NCBI GenBank assembly: GCA_003151745.1
Contig: PLYJ01000089.1
Location: 1 to 43,157 of the forward strand
From: Bacteroidota bacterium
GTDB lineage: Bacteria > Bacteroidota > Bacteroidia > AKYH767-A > 2013-40CM-41-45
Reading direction: 5' to 3'
Length of the DNA: 43,157 nucleotides
Position 1 is the first letter of the stretch; each line of letters starts with the position of its first letter. Shown piece by piece: positions 33,642-42,623 of this stretch. The translations under genes and the position numbers were made by a program. A model generated the notes under the pieces. That model was not told the DNA's origin and did not search any database. It saw only the letters and a program-made list of their open reading frames with translations.

Positions 33642-35717
33642 TCAAATCTGAAACCTCAATTGTGCACTCACTTGTGATATTTGGTTTCCGTTTATCTGAT
33701 CGAGGCCGCTGCTTATGGTTGCAACATTATCGTAAACAGTAGTGCTGTAACGCAGCCAACAATCAACATGACGGGTAAGCCGATAACGCATCATAATATA
33801 AAAGCTGCTTCCGCTATTGTAGCTGAATGGAATGGAGTAGGAACCTTGCACATCATTTGCAAAGGCATATATGCGGGTGTTATATGAATCAGAATCAAAA
33901 ATCATATAGCGAAGGGTTAAAGAAAACTTGCTGCCAATTGGTTTATAGCTGACATCCTGGTAAATCATAGATCCCGTTTCAGGATTGCCTGCTCCTGCCT
34001 GGTAAGTTACATATTCAACGCGATTGCTGAATGTGAAAGTACTTGAAATTTTATACTTGATATTAAAACGGTAATTCGTTTGATTGACATCATGTAAATT
34101 ACTGATGGGATGAGTATCTGCAGTAATATCAGCGGGCTTGTCCTTCTCCTTGATTCTGAAAGATGCTTCAAAGGTCTTTGATGGCGTGTAAGTAAGTTGA
34201 GCGATATATTCATTACCAAATGTGGGAGCATTCACTAAATAGCGTAACCAGGGAAACTTAAACTGATCGTAGTACCCGCTCAACATGAAGCCTGTGGCAG
34301 GCTTTGTAACGATGCCGATAAACAGCCCTTCTTCGTTTGCCGTGCCTGAACTTTCTCCAAAACCATTGCTGAAAAGGTTCTGGTAGTTGGTATCGTAATG
34401 CCGATGCAGTATAGAAATTCCAACTCGGGGATCAAGACTCACCAAGGCGCCGTTTAAATAAGCTACTCCTCCGTTTTCGCTTCGCGCAACCTCTCCAAAG
34501 AAGTTGACATTGCTGAACATGTAATTATAATCAATGCCGGCATTGTTGTTATGATCTCCGCTAAACTCAAACTCGTTGTAAGGATGAAACGTTTTAATAA
34601 GTTCTTTATCAAACATCGTTGCATAGTCTGTAACTCCGATGGTAAGGTTTTGCAGCTTATATTGAAGATGTGCGCCATACACTATTTCATTGAGCGTATG
34701 TTTGTCATTAAGCTCTGCATACGTACGATGGTAACCGCTCTGTTCAAAAGCAGAAAATATTCCTTCCTGTGTTAATGAATCTTTTGACTTGACGTTTGCA
34801 TCAATCTTATGATTGGAATAAAACAGGTCAAGAGTAATTTTCCTTCCACCGATTGAAACAGCAGCTCCGCGCATGAAGGCATTTTCATTAGTTGAAACAT
34901 AAGGTAAAATCCCGCGACCATCCTTTTTGATATTCAGAATATCAATTGATTTGCCGAAAGCAAGTCCTCTTCCTAAAGTCAGTCCCTGGCCATATTGAGT
35001 TTGATAGTCACCCACGACAAATGACTTTAACCAATTGTTTCCTTTGTAATAAAGATGAGCGGAATAAAAATCAAAACCAGCTTGTTGTGTTTCTTTGAAA
35101 AACTGTTCCCCAGCACCTTTCTCACCGGTGATGCCAAAGCTGATTTGATTTCCAAGCCTGTAACGATATTGTGTATATATTTTAGCTCGACTACCGAGAT
35201 AGCGGCTTGTATCTCCTGTTTCAAAGTTCTTAGGAGAATATCCTTTGGGCACTTCCAGCCCTTGCTGGTAGCGCATCATCACAGAGCTTTTCCCGTCCTC
35301 TGCCAACTTTCGTAAAGTCACTTTAGCGCTGACTGTATTACCATTCAATTTTACATAAGGCAGAATTCTATAGATCGTTTCAAGATCGAAGCCATCAATG
35401 GTTTGTAGTTCTTCCAAAGCAACCAGCTTGCCATTTTGCTCAATATGCTTTAGTAATGCCTGAATCTGGAGAGGATTTAATAATGACAGCGATTCAAGTT
35501 CATCCTTTGTGGCAGTATTAAGATTAAGAGGATGTTCTCTGAAATAAATAAGCTGGTCTAAAAGTGTATTGTAATCAAGGTCAGCGTCAATATCGGAAGC
35601 AATATCTTCAATTTTGTCTTGTGTTACTTGATCGAGTTCTTCTGATGAAGAATCCTTTTGTGCAAAACCAGTAGTAAAGAAAAAGCAGATGAGGGCTGTG
35701 ATATATAATTTCCTCAT
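33642..35717 (-). CDS. Helix-hairpin-helix domain protein with predicted outer-membrane barrel
   Basis: This 691-residue protein has a signal peptide (MRKLYITALICFFFTTGFAQ) and a ComEA-like helix-hairpin-helix region (PLNLNTATKDELESLSLL and ALEELQTIDGFDLETIYRIL, about residues 63-120). The remaining 550 residues are beta-strand-rich with aromatic girdles and end in QVSAQLRFQI, as in outer-membrane barrels. Such HhH-barrel proteins are frequent in Bacteroidota and are of unknown function; a DNA-uptake link is only suggested by the HhH part. It overlaps the upstream barrel gene by four bases. Confidence 0.8.
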   Translation of the reverse strand: MRKLYITALICFFFTTGFAQKDSSSEELDQVTQDKIEDIASDIDADLDYNTLLDQLIYFREHPLNLNTATKDELESLSLLNPLQIQALLKHIEQNGKLVALEELQTIDGFDLETIYRILPYVKLNGNTVSAKVTLRKLAEDGKSSVMMRYQQGLEVPKGYSPKNFETGDTSRYLGSRAKIYTQYRYRLGNQISFGITGEKGAGEQFFKETQQAGFDFYSAHLYYKGNNWLKSFVVGDYQTQYGQGLTLGRGLAFGKSIDILNIKKDGRGILPYVSTNENAFMRGAAVSIGGRKITLDLFYSNHKIDANVKSKDSLTQEGIFSAFEQSGYHRTYAELNDKHTLNEIVYGAHLQYKLQNLTIGVTDYATMFDKELIKTFHPYNEFEFSGDHNNNAGIDYNYMFSNVNFFGEVARSENGGVAYLNGALVSLDPRVGISILHRHYDTNYQNLFSNGFGESSGTANEEGLFIGIVTKPATGFMLSGYYDQFKFPWLRYLVNAPTFGNEYIAQLTYTPSKTFEASFRIKEKDKPADITADTHPISNLHDVNQTNYRFNIKYKISSTFTFSNRVEYVTYQAGAGNPETGSMIYQDVSYKPIGSKFSLTLRYMIFDSDSYNTRIYAFANDVQGSYSIPFSYNSGSSFYIMMRYRLTRHVDCWLRYSTTVYDNVATISSGLDQINGNQISQVSAQLRFQI

Positions 35718-36553
35718 TCACTCTTAAAATTATAAACCAATGAAATCTGCGGAGTAAACCCAAGCACCTGGTGATATGTTGAAGCGAGGTCAACCTGTAG
35801 TTGCTTCAGCTTAAATCCGAATCCAAACGAACTTAGTGAAGGATTACTTGCTACGCCTCCTCTAAGAAACACTTGTTCAACTATATGATATTCCAATCCT
35901 GCTTTAAAAATATTGTTCTCACCACCATCCTTCTCAATTTCCGAACTAAGCAAAACTTTTTCAGAGAATTTATACGAACCGCCGAAACACACGCTGGTTG
36001 GCACCCGTTCATCGTTATACACCGCCAACTTTGCTCTCGTGGGGTTAAAAATGTGCAAGCCAATAGTCAAATTATTTATCGGCTCAGCAATGAAACCTCC
36101 TTCAACAGTAAATGTGTTTGTTGTTCCATAAACATACCCGCCATCGTCATTGGCAATGTGTGTGGACAGATAATCAAGCTGAATGCCTGCAGAAAATTTC
36201 TCTCCCAACTGTTTTGAATATGCAAGCCCTGCTTTCGTTTCATTATAAAGAGTACCTCCAAATTGTGTGGCGCTTAATGCAAATACGCCTGCCTTGTCGG
36301 CAGGTAAGGCGAATACAAAACTTTTTAAGCTAAGATCAGGAACAAGAAATTCGTTTTCGTAATAAGCTCCCGCTGAAATGCCTTTCAATTGCGCTAATCC
36401 TCCCTGGTTGTTAAAAGCAGACCACAAGTCTGAATAAGTAACAGAAGCATTAGCTACTCCTGCTGAACGTGCTCCGACAGGATAATTATCCGAAGCGATA
36501 AGATTCAAAACGGATAACTTAAAAATAAAAAGGGAAATCAGGGCGTATCTCAT
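35714..36553 (-). CDS. PorV/PorQ-like outer-membrane beta-barrel protein
   Basis: This 279-residue protein begins with a signal peptide and GARSAGVANASVTYSDLWSAFNNQGGLAQLKG, the usual N-terminal block of PorV/PorQ-type proteins (FadL-like fold) of the type IX secretion neighbourhood. Strands with alternating hydrophobic residues run through to LVYNFKSE. PorV and PorQ serve as shuttle or accessory proteins in type IX secretion, but many paralogues are uncharacterised, so I do not give a symbol. Its stop overlaps the start of the helix-hairpin-helix barrel gene (ATGA), indicating cotranslation. Confidence 0.65.
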   Translation of the reverse strand: MRYALISLFIFKLSVLNLIASDNYPVGARSAGVANASVTYSDLWSAFNNQGGLAQLKGISAGAYYENEFLVPDLSLKSFVFALPADKAGVFALSATQFGGTLYNETKAGLAYSKQLGEKFSAGIQLDYLSTHIANDDGGYVYGTTNTFTVEGGFIAEPINNLTIGLHIFNPTRAKLAVYNDERVPTSVCFGGSYKFSEKVLLSSEIEKDGGENNIFKAGLEYHIVEQVFLRGGVASNPSLSSFGFGFKLKQLQVDLASTYHQVLGFTPQISLVYNFKSE

Positions 36554-36628
36554 CCGGTCAAATTGATGCGCCGAATGTAGGAATGAAATTTGGAAAACAA
36601 AAAAGAAGTTCTGAATATAAGCAATATG

Positions 36629-37243
36629 CTATTTTTTTTTCGCAGGTTCAAAGTAACCGCTGTTCATCAGTTCAATATATTCTTCGATGGAGGACAGTCC
36701 AACACTTTTTCTTCGCTCATTTAATTTCTCCGGTTCCATGACAGGCTTGGGTTCATACGACGTGGAGCCTTTATTAATTTGTAATTGCGTTCCATACACC
36801 TGCAGCTGCTTTGCATTCACTTTCACCTTGTCAACCAGCTTTGCATAATCAGCGGATGATGCGTTTTTTTTGTCCACCTCCATTTTCATTTTCACCAGTA
36901 CGCTGTCCTGGAAACCGGGATGTTTATCCTGGTACTGCACCAACAACCAGAAATTATGAGCGCTCTTTTTTCCAACCACGTCATACCCGGGATAACCATG
37001 CTCATGAAAAATCTTTTTTAGCATGGGGTAGTTCAAACTATCCCACAACATCACTTTCTTTAAAATGGATTTGCGGGTAGCTGTGTTCAACTGCATTTTG
37101 TCAGCCTGATTAAATTCATTTCTCCACTTCTGATCTTCAGCACTGAGCGAATCAATTTGATGCGAGAGTTTTAAGTCTGCCTGACTATAGCCCGTTTTTA
37201 CATTGATTAGGAAAAATAATAAAAGTGTGAATGCTGTTTTCAT
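36629..37243 (-). CDS. DUF6624 family secreted protein
   Basis: This 204-residue protein has a signal peptide (MKTAFTLLLFFLINVKTGYSQ) and a pattern with EHGYPGYDVVGKKSAHNFWLLVQYQDKHPGFQ, then DYAKLVDKV and QVYGTQLQI. This matches the family DUF6624 as I remember it, with its conserved G-x-P-G, VG-K-x-A and YGTQ elements. No catalytic role is known. It is separate from the barrel genes downstream by a 75-base gap and from the rhodanese by 133 bases that include the small stem AGTGG-TGTAAA-CCACT. Confidence 0.75.
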   Translation of the reverse strand: MKTAFTLLLFFLINVKTGYSQADLKLSHQIDSLSAEDQKWRNEFNQADKMQLNTATRKSILKKVMLWDSLNYPMLKKIFHEHGYPGYDVVGKKSAHNFWLLVQYQDKHPGFQDSVLVKMKMEVDKKNASSADYAKLVDKVKVNAKQLQVYGTQLQINKGSTSYEPKPVMEPEKLNERRKSVGLSSIEEYIELMNSGYFEPAKKK

Positions 37244-37376
37244 GGTTTTAAGTTAATACTATCCATAGCCTCTATGCCAGTGGTGTAAACCACTTTACCT
37301 GTTACGTCCAGATAATGAAACTATGTGGGAAGCATTATGGGCAGAAAGTTTCGAAGCATCCAACCATTTCGAATAT

Positions 37377-37694
37377 TCAATAAGTGGTGAGCGAAGGATC
37401 AATCTCTTTAGCATAAGCAAGAATGCCGCCTTTCAAATTATAGAGATTGGTGAAACCAAATTGTTCTTCCAGTTGTCTAACAGCAGTGCCGCTGCGTGCA
37501 CCGGAGCGGCAATAAATAATTACCTGCTTGTCTTTTGAGATTTTATCAGCGTTGGCCATAACTGTTGCGAGAGGTATGAGTTCGCCTTCGATGTTTACAA
37601 GCTCATGTTCGTGTTCTTCGCGCACATCAATCAATTGAAAATTTTCTTTGCTGTCTATTTTGGCTTTTAATTCCTGAACGGTTATCTCTTTCAT
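37377..37694 (-). CDS. Rhodanese-like sulfurtransferase
   Basis: This 105-residue single-domain protein has IDVREEHEHELVNIEGELIPL and the active-site loop YCRSGARSG, in which the cysteine carries the persulfide. Such small rhodaneses transfer sulfane sulfur to acceptors; the partner is unknown. It lies between DUF6624 and a palindromic element that separates it from comA. It is cytoplasmic. Confidence 0.92.
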   Translation of the reverse strand: MKEITVQELKAKIDSKENFQLIDVREEHEHELVNIEGELIPLATVMANADKISKDKQVIIYCRSGARSGTAVRQLEEQFGFTNLYNLKGGILAYAKEIDPSLTTY

Positions 37695-37733
37695 GTAAAT
37701 TTAGATTTATGTTGTAAGTATATGGGATGAATA

Positions 37734-37809
37734 GTATCGAATATCTAATAAAACACGAATATACGAATTTGCGTATTCGTATATTCGCAACAGATTCGTT
37801 ATTCGATAC
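37734..37809. repeat. Empty junction hairpin related to GxxExxY unit 1
   Basis: The arms begin GTATCGAATA at both ends and meet at ATACGAAT-TTGCGT-ATTCGTAT. The right half contains ATTCGTATATTCGCAAC, one base different from ATTCGTAAATTCGCAAC in the right arm of unit 1, and continues with TTATTCGA against CTATTCGA. It carries no gene. The last three residues and stop of ComA (GIE, TAA) are encoded in its right end. Confidence 0.75.
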
Positions 37810-38599
37810 CGTCAGTAGAAAACGCTGCCTTGCTTTTTGCATCTATGAATGAGAAGAACGTATCGCTCCGCAATCCAATGCGCAGTGTTTCCACAGCAAG
37901 TGTTTCTGTCGGTGCAATGTTGCCGAGATTTACGTTGGCACCGAATACCTTGATGAAATAAGTTTGCCCTGATTTATTAGGCGTTTCCCAGATAATCTTC
38001 TCCTGTGGCACACGCGATACAATTTTATTTATCAAAGTTACGTGTGCTCTTCCGTTAGGACGGTAGATGCCGACTGTGCCGCTCTCTCTTGCTTCTGCAA
38101 TCACCTTCCATGCACCTGCCTGCAGCTCTTTTTCCATCATCTCAATCCACCTGTTCGGGTGAATAATGATTCCTTCTTCTTTTGATCCTACTTCACTCAC
38201 CACCGTGACATGCTTGCTTAGTTTTTTTATCAGTTCGCATTTCTTATCGTGTGGAAGAGAGATAGAGCCATCGGATAATTCAGCATGCGTCATTTTATAT
38301 TTTTCGAGCAAGCGCAGGTAATCATCAAATTGCTTGCGAACTATAAATGCTTCCAGAAGTGTTCCTCCAAAGTAAACGTCTAAGCCTGCATCCCTATACA
38401 CTTTAATTTTCTTCTCCAGGTGTGGCGTAACAAAGGCACTGCCGAAGCCAAGCTTCAAAAGGTCAGCATATCCGGCATTAACGGAAACAAAATCTTCCGC
38501 TTCCCGCAGGCTAAGCCCTTTATCCATCACCATAGTCAACCCTGCCTGGCGGGGTTTTGCGCTGCGCTCAGGTATTTGCTTAAGCGAAAAATTCATCAT
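37799..38599 (-). CDS. comA: Phosphosulfolactate synthase (ComA-like)
   Basis: This 266-residue protein belongs to the ComA family, which adds sulfite to phosphoenolpyruvate to make phosphosulfolactate, the first step of coenzyme M synthesis in archaea. The blocks KPRQAGLTMVMDKGLS, DVYFGGTLLEAF, AELSDGSISLP and VVSEVGSKEEG are the family landmarks. In Bacteroidota, which lack methanogenesis, the product may feed sulfolactate or sulfonolipid metabolism; that is inference. Its ATG overlaps the stop of the TPR gene, so translation is coupled. The C-terminal GIE and stop derive from a palindrome. Confidence 0.88.
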   Translation of the reverse strand: MMNFSLKQIPERSAKPRQAGLTMVMDKGLSLREAEDFVSVNAGYADLLKLGFGSAFVTPHLEKKIKVYRDAGLDVYFGGTLLEAFIVRKQFDDYLRLLEKYKMTHAELSDGSISLPHDKKCELIKKLSKHVTVVSEVGSKEEGIIIHPNRWIEMMEKELQAGAWKVIAEARESGTVGIYRPNGRAHVTLINKIVSRVPQEKIIWETPNKSGQTYFIKVFGANVNLGNIAPTETLAVETLRIGLRSDTFFSFIDAKSKAAFSTDGIE

Positions 38600-40005
38600 T
38601 TGTTTTTATAGAGATCAATAAGGGAGAGAACATTCGTGTCCGTTTCAAGTGCAGGCAAATATTCAAACAGCGTGTTGCTTAGCTTTTTGTTTTTATTTAA
38701 CCCTACTTCAATGGTGTTATAAGCTTGTTGCTTGCTGCCTGCATCAAAATGGTAACAGGCAAGCCGGAAATAAAGTTCAGCATTTTCAGGAAGATAGTCC
38801 AGTCCGCGCTCAACCGTTTCAATGGCTTCATTCAGGCGGTCATCTTCACGCAAAAGGTGCGAGTACTCAAGCCAGATGTCGGCATTGTTAGGGTCAAGTT
38901 CAATAACGCGCAAATATGCTTTCTCCGCTTCTACATAATTTTCGAGGCTGAACTCAGCATCTCCCAACGCAAACCAAAATTCAGGCACCTTATCATTTAC
39001 ATCAATGGCTTTCTTTATATAATGTATTGCTTCGAAAGACCTGTCTTCAGAAGAGAGTGTAACGCCAATGCCCAGCAATGCTTCTGCTAATTGCGGATCA
39101 AGCTTGGTGGCTTTTTTGAAGAATTCGCGCGCTTTTTGTAATTGCTCAAGTTGCTCGTGGCACTCGCCTATATTATAATACGTGAGCGCATCGGGAGTTT
39201 CATATTCAAATGTTTGCTTGTAGTTAGCTATTGCTTCTTCAAAACGATTGAGGCAGGCAAGCGTATTCCCTTTGTTAAAATAGGCGGAAGAGAAATCCGG
39301 TTTTATGAGAAGCGAATAGTCGTAAGACTCAAGCGCCTCCGCATATTTTGAAGAACGGTTAAATACATTCCCCAGGTTATACCATGCGTGGTGATTGTAA
39401 GGCTCTTTATCAATGAAGCTTTCGTAAAATGCGACGCTTTCTTCCAGTTGGCCGATGCACTCATAGCAAAATGCAATTTCATACAAAGCTACTTCATTCT
39501 TCGGGTTTTCATCAAGGCATTTCTTGAGGAAGTCTATTGCTTTGTTGTAATCTCCCCATCCTTCATACGTGTATGCAATATTGAGGAATATTAAATCCTT
39601 TTCTTCAGCCAAGGGAACGGCACGGTTAAACTGCTCAATGGCTTTATCATACTTGCCAAGCTGACTAAACACATTGCCGCGTATCATATATAAATCGGCT
39701 TCGTTCGGAGCCAGCATCTCCGCCTTTTCAAGAATAATTAATGCTCTCTTCGGCTCGTTTGTCATCGCCAGTATTTGCGCCTTCTTCAGTAAAAAATCAA
39801 CGGATGAAGGATGCTGTGAAGAAGCAAATTCAATAACCTGTATGGCGTTTACAGGATCGTTTTTTTCAATGTAGTTGTCTATAATGGAAATAAAAGCATC
39901 TACATCAAAAAAATACTCATCCTTCTTTCGGAGCATTTCTTCGTAACGCAGTACAGATTTCCTGATGAGTTGTTCTTCTTCGCGGTGATCGAATTCTTCT
40001 TCCAT
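38596..40005 (-). CDS. Tetratricopeptide repeat protein
   Basis: The ATG at 40005 (MEEEFDHREEEQLIRK) is preferred to a GTG nine codons earlier that would start in a palindrome. The 469-residue protein is a long TPR solenoid: repeated blocks such as ADLYMIRGNVFSQLGKYDKA, LIFLNIAYTYEGWGDYNKA and AYFNKGNTLACLNRFEEA recur every 34 residues. It has no signal peptide and is likely a cytoplasmic scaffold. It is the first gene of a unit with comA. A promoter and the palindrome TCCCGCACGTGCGGGA lie just upstream. Confidence 0.9.
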   Translation of the reverse strand: MEEEFDHREEEQLIRKSVLRYEEMLRKKDEYFFDVDAFISIIDNYIEKNDPVNAIQVIEFASSQHPSSVDFLLKKAQILAMTNEPKRALIILEKAEMLAPNEADLYMIRGNVFSQLGKYDKAIEQFNRAVPLAEEKDLIFLNIAYTYEGWGDYNKAIDFLKKCLDENPKNEVALYEIAFCYECIGQLEESVAFYESFIDKEPYNHHAWYNLGNVFNRSSKYAEALESYDYSLLIKPDFSSAYFNKGNTLACLNRFEEAIANYKQTFEYETPDALTYYNIGECHEQLEQLQKAREFFKKATKLDPQLAEALLGIGVTLSSEDRSFEAIHYIKKAIDVNDKVPEFWFALGDAEFSLENYVEAEKAYLRVIELDPNNADIWLEYSHLLREDDRLNEAIETVERGLDYLPENAELYFRLACYHFDAGSKQQAYNTIEVGLNKNKKLSNTLFEYLPALETDTNVLSLIDLYKNK

Positions 40006-40024
40006 GCAATGAGAGTTAGGATGA

Positions 40025-40040
40025 TCCCGCACGTGCGGGA
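40025..40040. repeat. 16-bp palindrome in the leader of the TPR gene
   Basis: TCCCGCACGTGCGGGA is identical to 6645-6660 inside paaH. Here it lies in the untranslated leader between promoter and ATG, where it could form an RNA hairpin. Confidence 0.8.
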
Positions 40041-40063
40041 CTGTTCTAAAGAATTGGTGTTAA

Positions 40064-40093
40064 CAAAGGTAGAAAAAAGGAATCGAAACGAAA
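40064..40093 (-). promoter_or_regulatory. Promoter of the TPR-comA unit
   Basis: On the minus strand TACCTTTG (40064-40071) fits the -7 consensus exactly. A TTTC at about 40090-40093 serves as an imperfect -33 with an 18-base spacer. Confidence 0.55.
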
Positions 40094-40238
40094 GAATTTC
40101 TCTTTGGGTTATTCACAGAAACAGGTGAAAATGACATTATCGCTGTTTATTAATACGTTATGAGGTCTTTACCGCTTTCACATAACTAATAACCTATAAC
40201 TTTTTTCTCCGATATTTACCGCTCAAAACTTTGCTTTA

Positions 40239-40778
40239 ATGGATACACAGAAAAATATTGTTGACGTGTTGCTTTACTTTGTTCCGGCATTGCTTGTGCT
40301 TGGAGCCATGTTTTTATTAATTAAAAATTTTCTAGACCGCGATTATAGGTTGAAATTGATTGAGGCAAAACAGTTATTGCAAAAGGACATGCTACCATTG
40401 CGCCTGCAATCGTATGAACGTTTGGTTTTATTTCTTGAAAGAATTTCTCCATCAAGCTTATTGATGAGAACCAACAGACCCAACATGACTTCTCTTCAAC
40501 TGCAAAGTGAATTATTGAGTGACATAAGAACAGAGTTTGAGCATAACTTATCGCAGCAGATTTATATGTCTAATCCTGCATGGGAGCAAGTGAAGATTGC
40601 CAAAGAAGAAATTGTGAAGATTGTAAATACTGCTTCTGAAAAGATCGGGCCTAATGACACGGCTATTAATCTTAGCGCTGAAATTTTTGAAACCATGCTT
40701 CGCAATGACACTCTTCCTGCACAGAAAGCTATTGACTTTCTGAAAAATGAAGTGCGCCAGTTGACCATGCAGCAGTAA
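40239..40778 (+). CDS. Conserved membrane-anchored hypothetical protein
   Basis: This 179-residue protein has one transmembrane helix near the N-terminus (LLYFVPALLVLGAMFLLI), then a basic turn (FLDRDYRLKLIEAKQ) and a helical cytoplasmic domain with a conserved-looking RLQSYERLVLFLERISPSSLL and LLSDIRTEFEHNLSQQIYMS. I recognise it as a recurrent neighbour of methylmalonyl-CoA mutase in Bacteroidota, but its function is unknown. It precedes the mutase by 24 bases, and a TAAATTTG at its stop could serve as a weak internal -7 element. Confidence 0.75.
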   Translation: MDTQKNIVDVLLYFVPALLVLGAMFLLIKNFLDRDYRLKLIEAKQLLQKDMLPLRLQSYERLVLFLERISPSSLLMRTNRPNMTSLQLQSELLSDIRTEFEHNLSQQIYMSNPAWEQVKIAKEEIVKIVNTASEKIGPNDTAINLSAEIFETMLRNDTLPAQKAIDFLKNEVRQLTMQQ

Positions 40779-40802
40779 ATTTGTTATTCGGCGGAAGAAA
40801 AT

Positions 40803-42356
40803 ATGGAAGAGAAAAAGATAGTTACTGAAAGCGGCATCGAAATAAAAACCGTTTACACCGCGCATGCTGATTCAAAGGAGTTACCGGGGCAGTACCCTTT
40901 TACAAGAGGTGTACAGGAAGACATGTACCGCAGCAAGCTATGGACTATGCGCCAGTATGCGGGCTTTTCTACTGCTGAAGAATCGAACAAGCGTTATAAA
41001 TATTTACTTGCCAACGGCACTACAGGCTTGTCTGTAGCCTTTGATCTGCCAACTCAAATAGGTTTTGACAGCGATCATGAACTTTCTGACGGAGAAGTAG
41101 GAAAGGCAGGTGTTGCTATTGATTCTTTGCGCGACGTCGAAATACTTTTTGATGGCATTCAGTTAGGGAATATCACTACTTCCATGACGATTAACAGTAC
41201 TGCTTCCATTCTTCTTGCTATGTATATAGCTTTGGCAAAGAAGCAAGGCGCTGATATTAAAAAGATTTCCGGCACTGTTCAAAATGATTTGTTAAAGGAA
41301 TACGCTGCACGTGGCACTTACATCTATCCACCAAAGCAAAGCATGCGCATCATCACCGACATATTTGAGTATTGCAGCAAGGAAGTGCCTAAGTGGAATA
41401 CCATTTCTATTTCCGGTTACCATATCCGTGAAGCGGGATCAACTGCCGTGCAGGAGCTTGCCTTCACACTTGCCAACGGCAAAGCGTATTTAAAAGCAGC
41501 TCTCACCAAAGATCTTGATATAAATGTTTTTGCGCGGCGCTTATCTTTTTTCTTCAACGCCCATAATAACCTGCTTCAGGAAGTTGCCAAGTTTCGCGCG
41601 GCTCGCAGAATGTGGGCAAGCATCACCAAAGAGCTTGGCGCTACAGATCCCAAAGCCATGATGCTTCGCTTTCATACTCAAACCGGAGGCTCAACACTCA
41701 CTGCGCAACAGCCTGAAAACAACATTGTACGTGTTGCCATTCAGGCATTGAGTGCAGTGCTCGGTGGCACGCAATCCCTGCATACAAACGGTTACGATGA
41801 AGCTATGACATTGCCTACAGAAGAAGCTGCCAGAATTGCTTTGCGCACGCAACAGCTTATCGCTTATGAAAGCGGTGCGGCAGATACGGTGGATCCATTA
41901 GGCGGCTCGTACTTTGTGGAAACACTTACTGACGAATTAGAAAGGAAAGCATGGGAGTATATTGAAAAGATTGATGCCATGGGTGGCTCCGTTGCCGCTA
42001 TTGAAGCAGGGTATATACAAAACGAAATCGCCAATGCTTCTTTTGAATATCAGCAAAGCATTCAAAGCGGTGAGCGCATTATCGTTGGAGTGAATAAGTT
42101 TACGCGGGAAGAACCGCCTTTTGACAAGCATCTTGTGGTGGATGATAATATTAGGCAGTTTCAGATTGAGAAGATAAAACAGATTAAATCACAACGTGAT
42201 AACAAGGGGGTAGAGGAGCTGCTTGTTAAATTAGAAAGGACTGCCCGCTCAGACGCCAACCTGATGCCGGTGATTCTTGAATGTGTAGAAGCCTATGCAA
42301 CTCTCGGCGAAATTGCCGATGTAATGAGAAAAGTATTTGGCATATATACCGGCTGA
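40803..42356 (+). CDS. Methylmalonyl-CoA mutase family catalytic subunit, without cobalamin domain
   Basis: This 517-residue protein is the TIM-barrel half of an acyl-CoA mutase. [20 protein letters not shown] is the substrate-entry block, [21 protein letters not shown] carries the Arg that in methylmalonyl-CoA mutase binds the carboxylate, and SGYHIREAG supplies the His near the cofactor. It ends at residue 517 with no DxHxxG cobalamin-binding domain, so that domain must be on a separate subunit outside this window. The Arg supports methylmalonyl-CoA (propionate/succinate interconversion) rather than isobutyryl-CoA, but this is inference. Confidence 0.88.
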   Translation: MEEKKIVTESGIEIKTVYTAHADSKELPGQYPFTRGVQEDMYRSKLWTMRQYAGFSTAEESNKRYKYLLANGTTGLSVAFDLPTQIGFDSDHELSDGEVGKAGVAIDSLRDVEILFDGIQLGNITTSMTINSTASILLAMYIALAKKQGADIKKISGTVQNDLLKEYAARGTYIYPPKQSMRIITDIFEYCSKEVPKWNTISISGYHIREAGSTAVQELAFTLANGKAYLKAALTKDLDINVFARRLSFFFNAHNNLLQEVAKFRAARRMWASITKELGATDPKAMMLRFHTQTGGSTLTAQQPENNIVRVAIQALSAVLGGTQSLHTNGYDEAMTLPTEEAARIALRTQQLIAYESGAADTVDPLGGSYFVETLTDELERKAWEYIEKIDAMGGSVAAIEAGYIQNEIANASFEYQQSIQSGERIIVGVNKFTREEPPFDKHLVVDDNIRQFQIEKIKQIKSQRDNKGVEELLVKLERTARSDANLMPVILECVEAYATLGEIADVMRKVFGIYTG

Positions 42357-42390
42357 AGCACTTTTTGTTAAAAGCCTGGAAAAACAAAAG

Positions 42391-42418
42391 CCGTCTCGCA
42401 ATGCTGCGAAACAGTTTT
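42391..42418 (+). terminator. Weak terminator after the mutase gene
   Basis: CCGTCTCGCA pairs with TGCGAAACAG with two mismatches around the loop ATGC, followed by TTTT. The remainder of 42357-42623 shows no gene. Confidence 0.35.
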
Positions 42419-42623
42419 GTAATATAAAAATTAAGACATTATCTCACAATCATAAACTCTGACGTTGCTATAAAAATGAACATTTCTTCCAAAATTATCA
42501 TTTTTTAGCTGTAAAATAGCTCTTTTTGTGCAACATCAAAAGATTAAAAGGTGTATCTTTTATACAAATTAAGCATTATGAATACAAAAGGGCGCAGTTT
42601 AATATCCTTGAAATCATAAAAAT

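Noticed and set aside
40776-40783. TAAATTTG as a separate mutase promoter
   Set aside because: There is no -33 element 19 bases upstream, and the gene is 24 bases behind its neighbour, so an operon is simpler.
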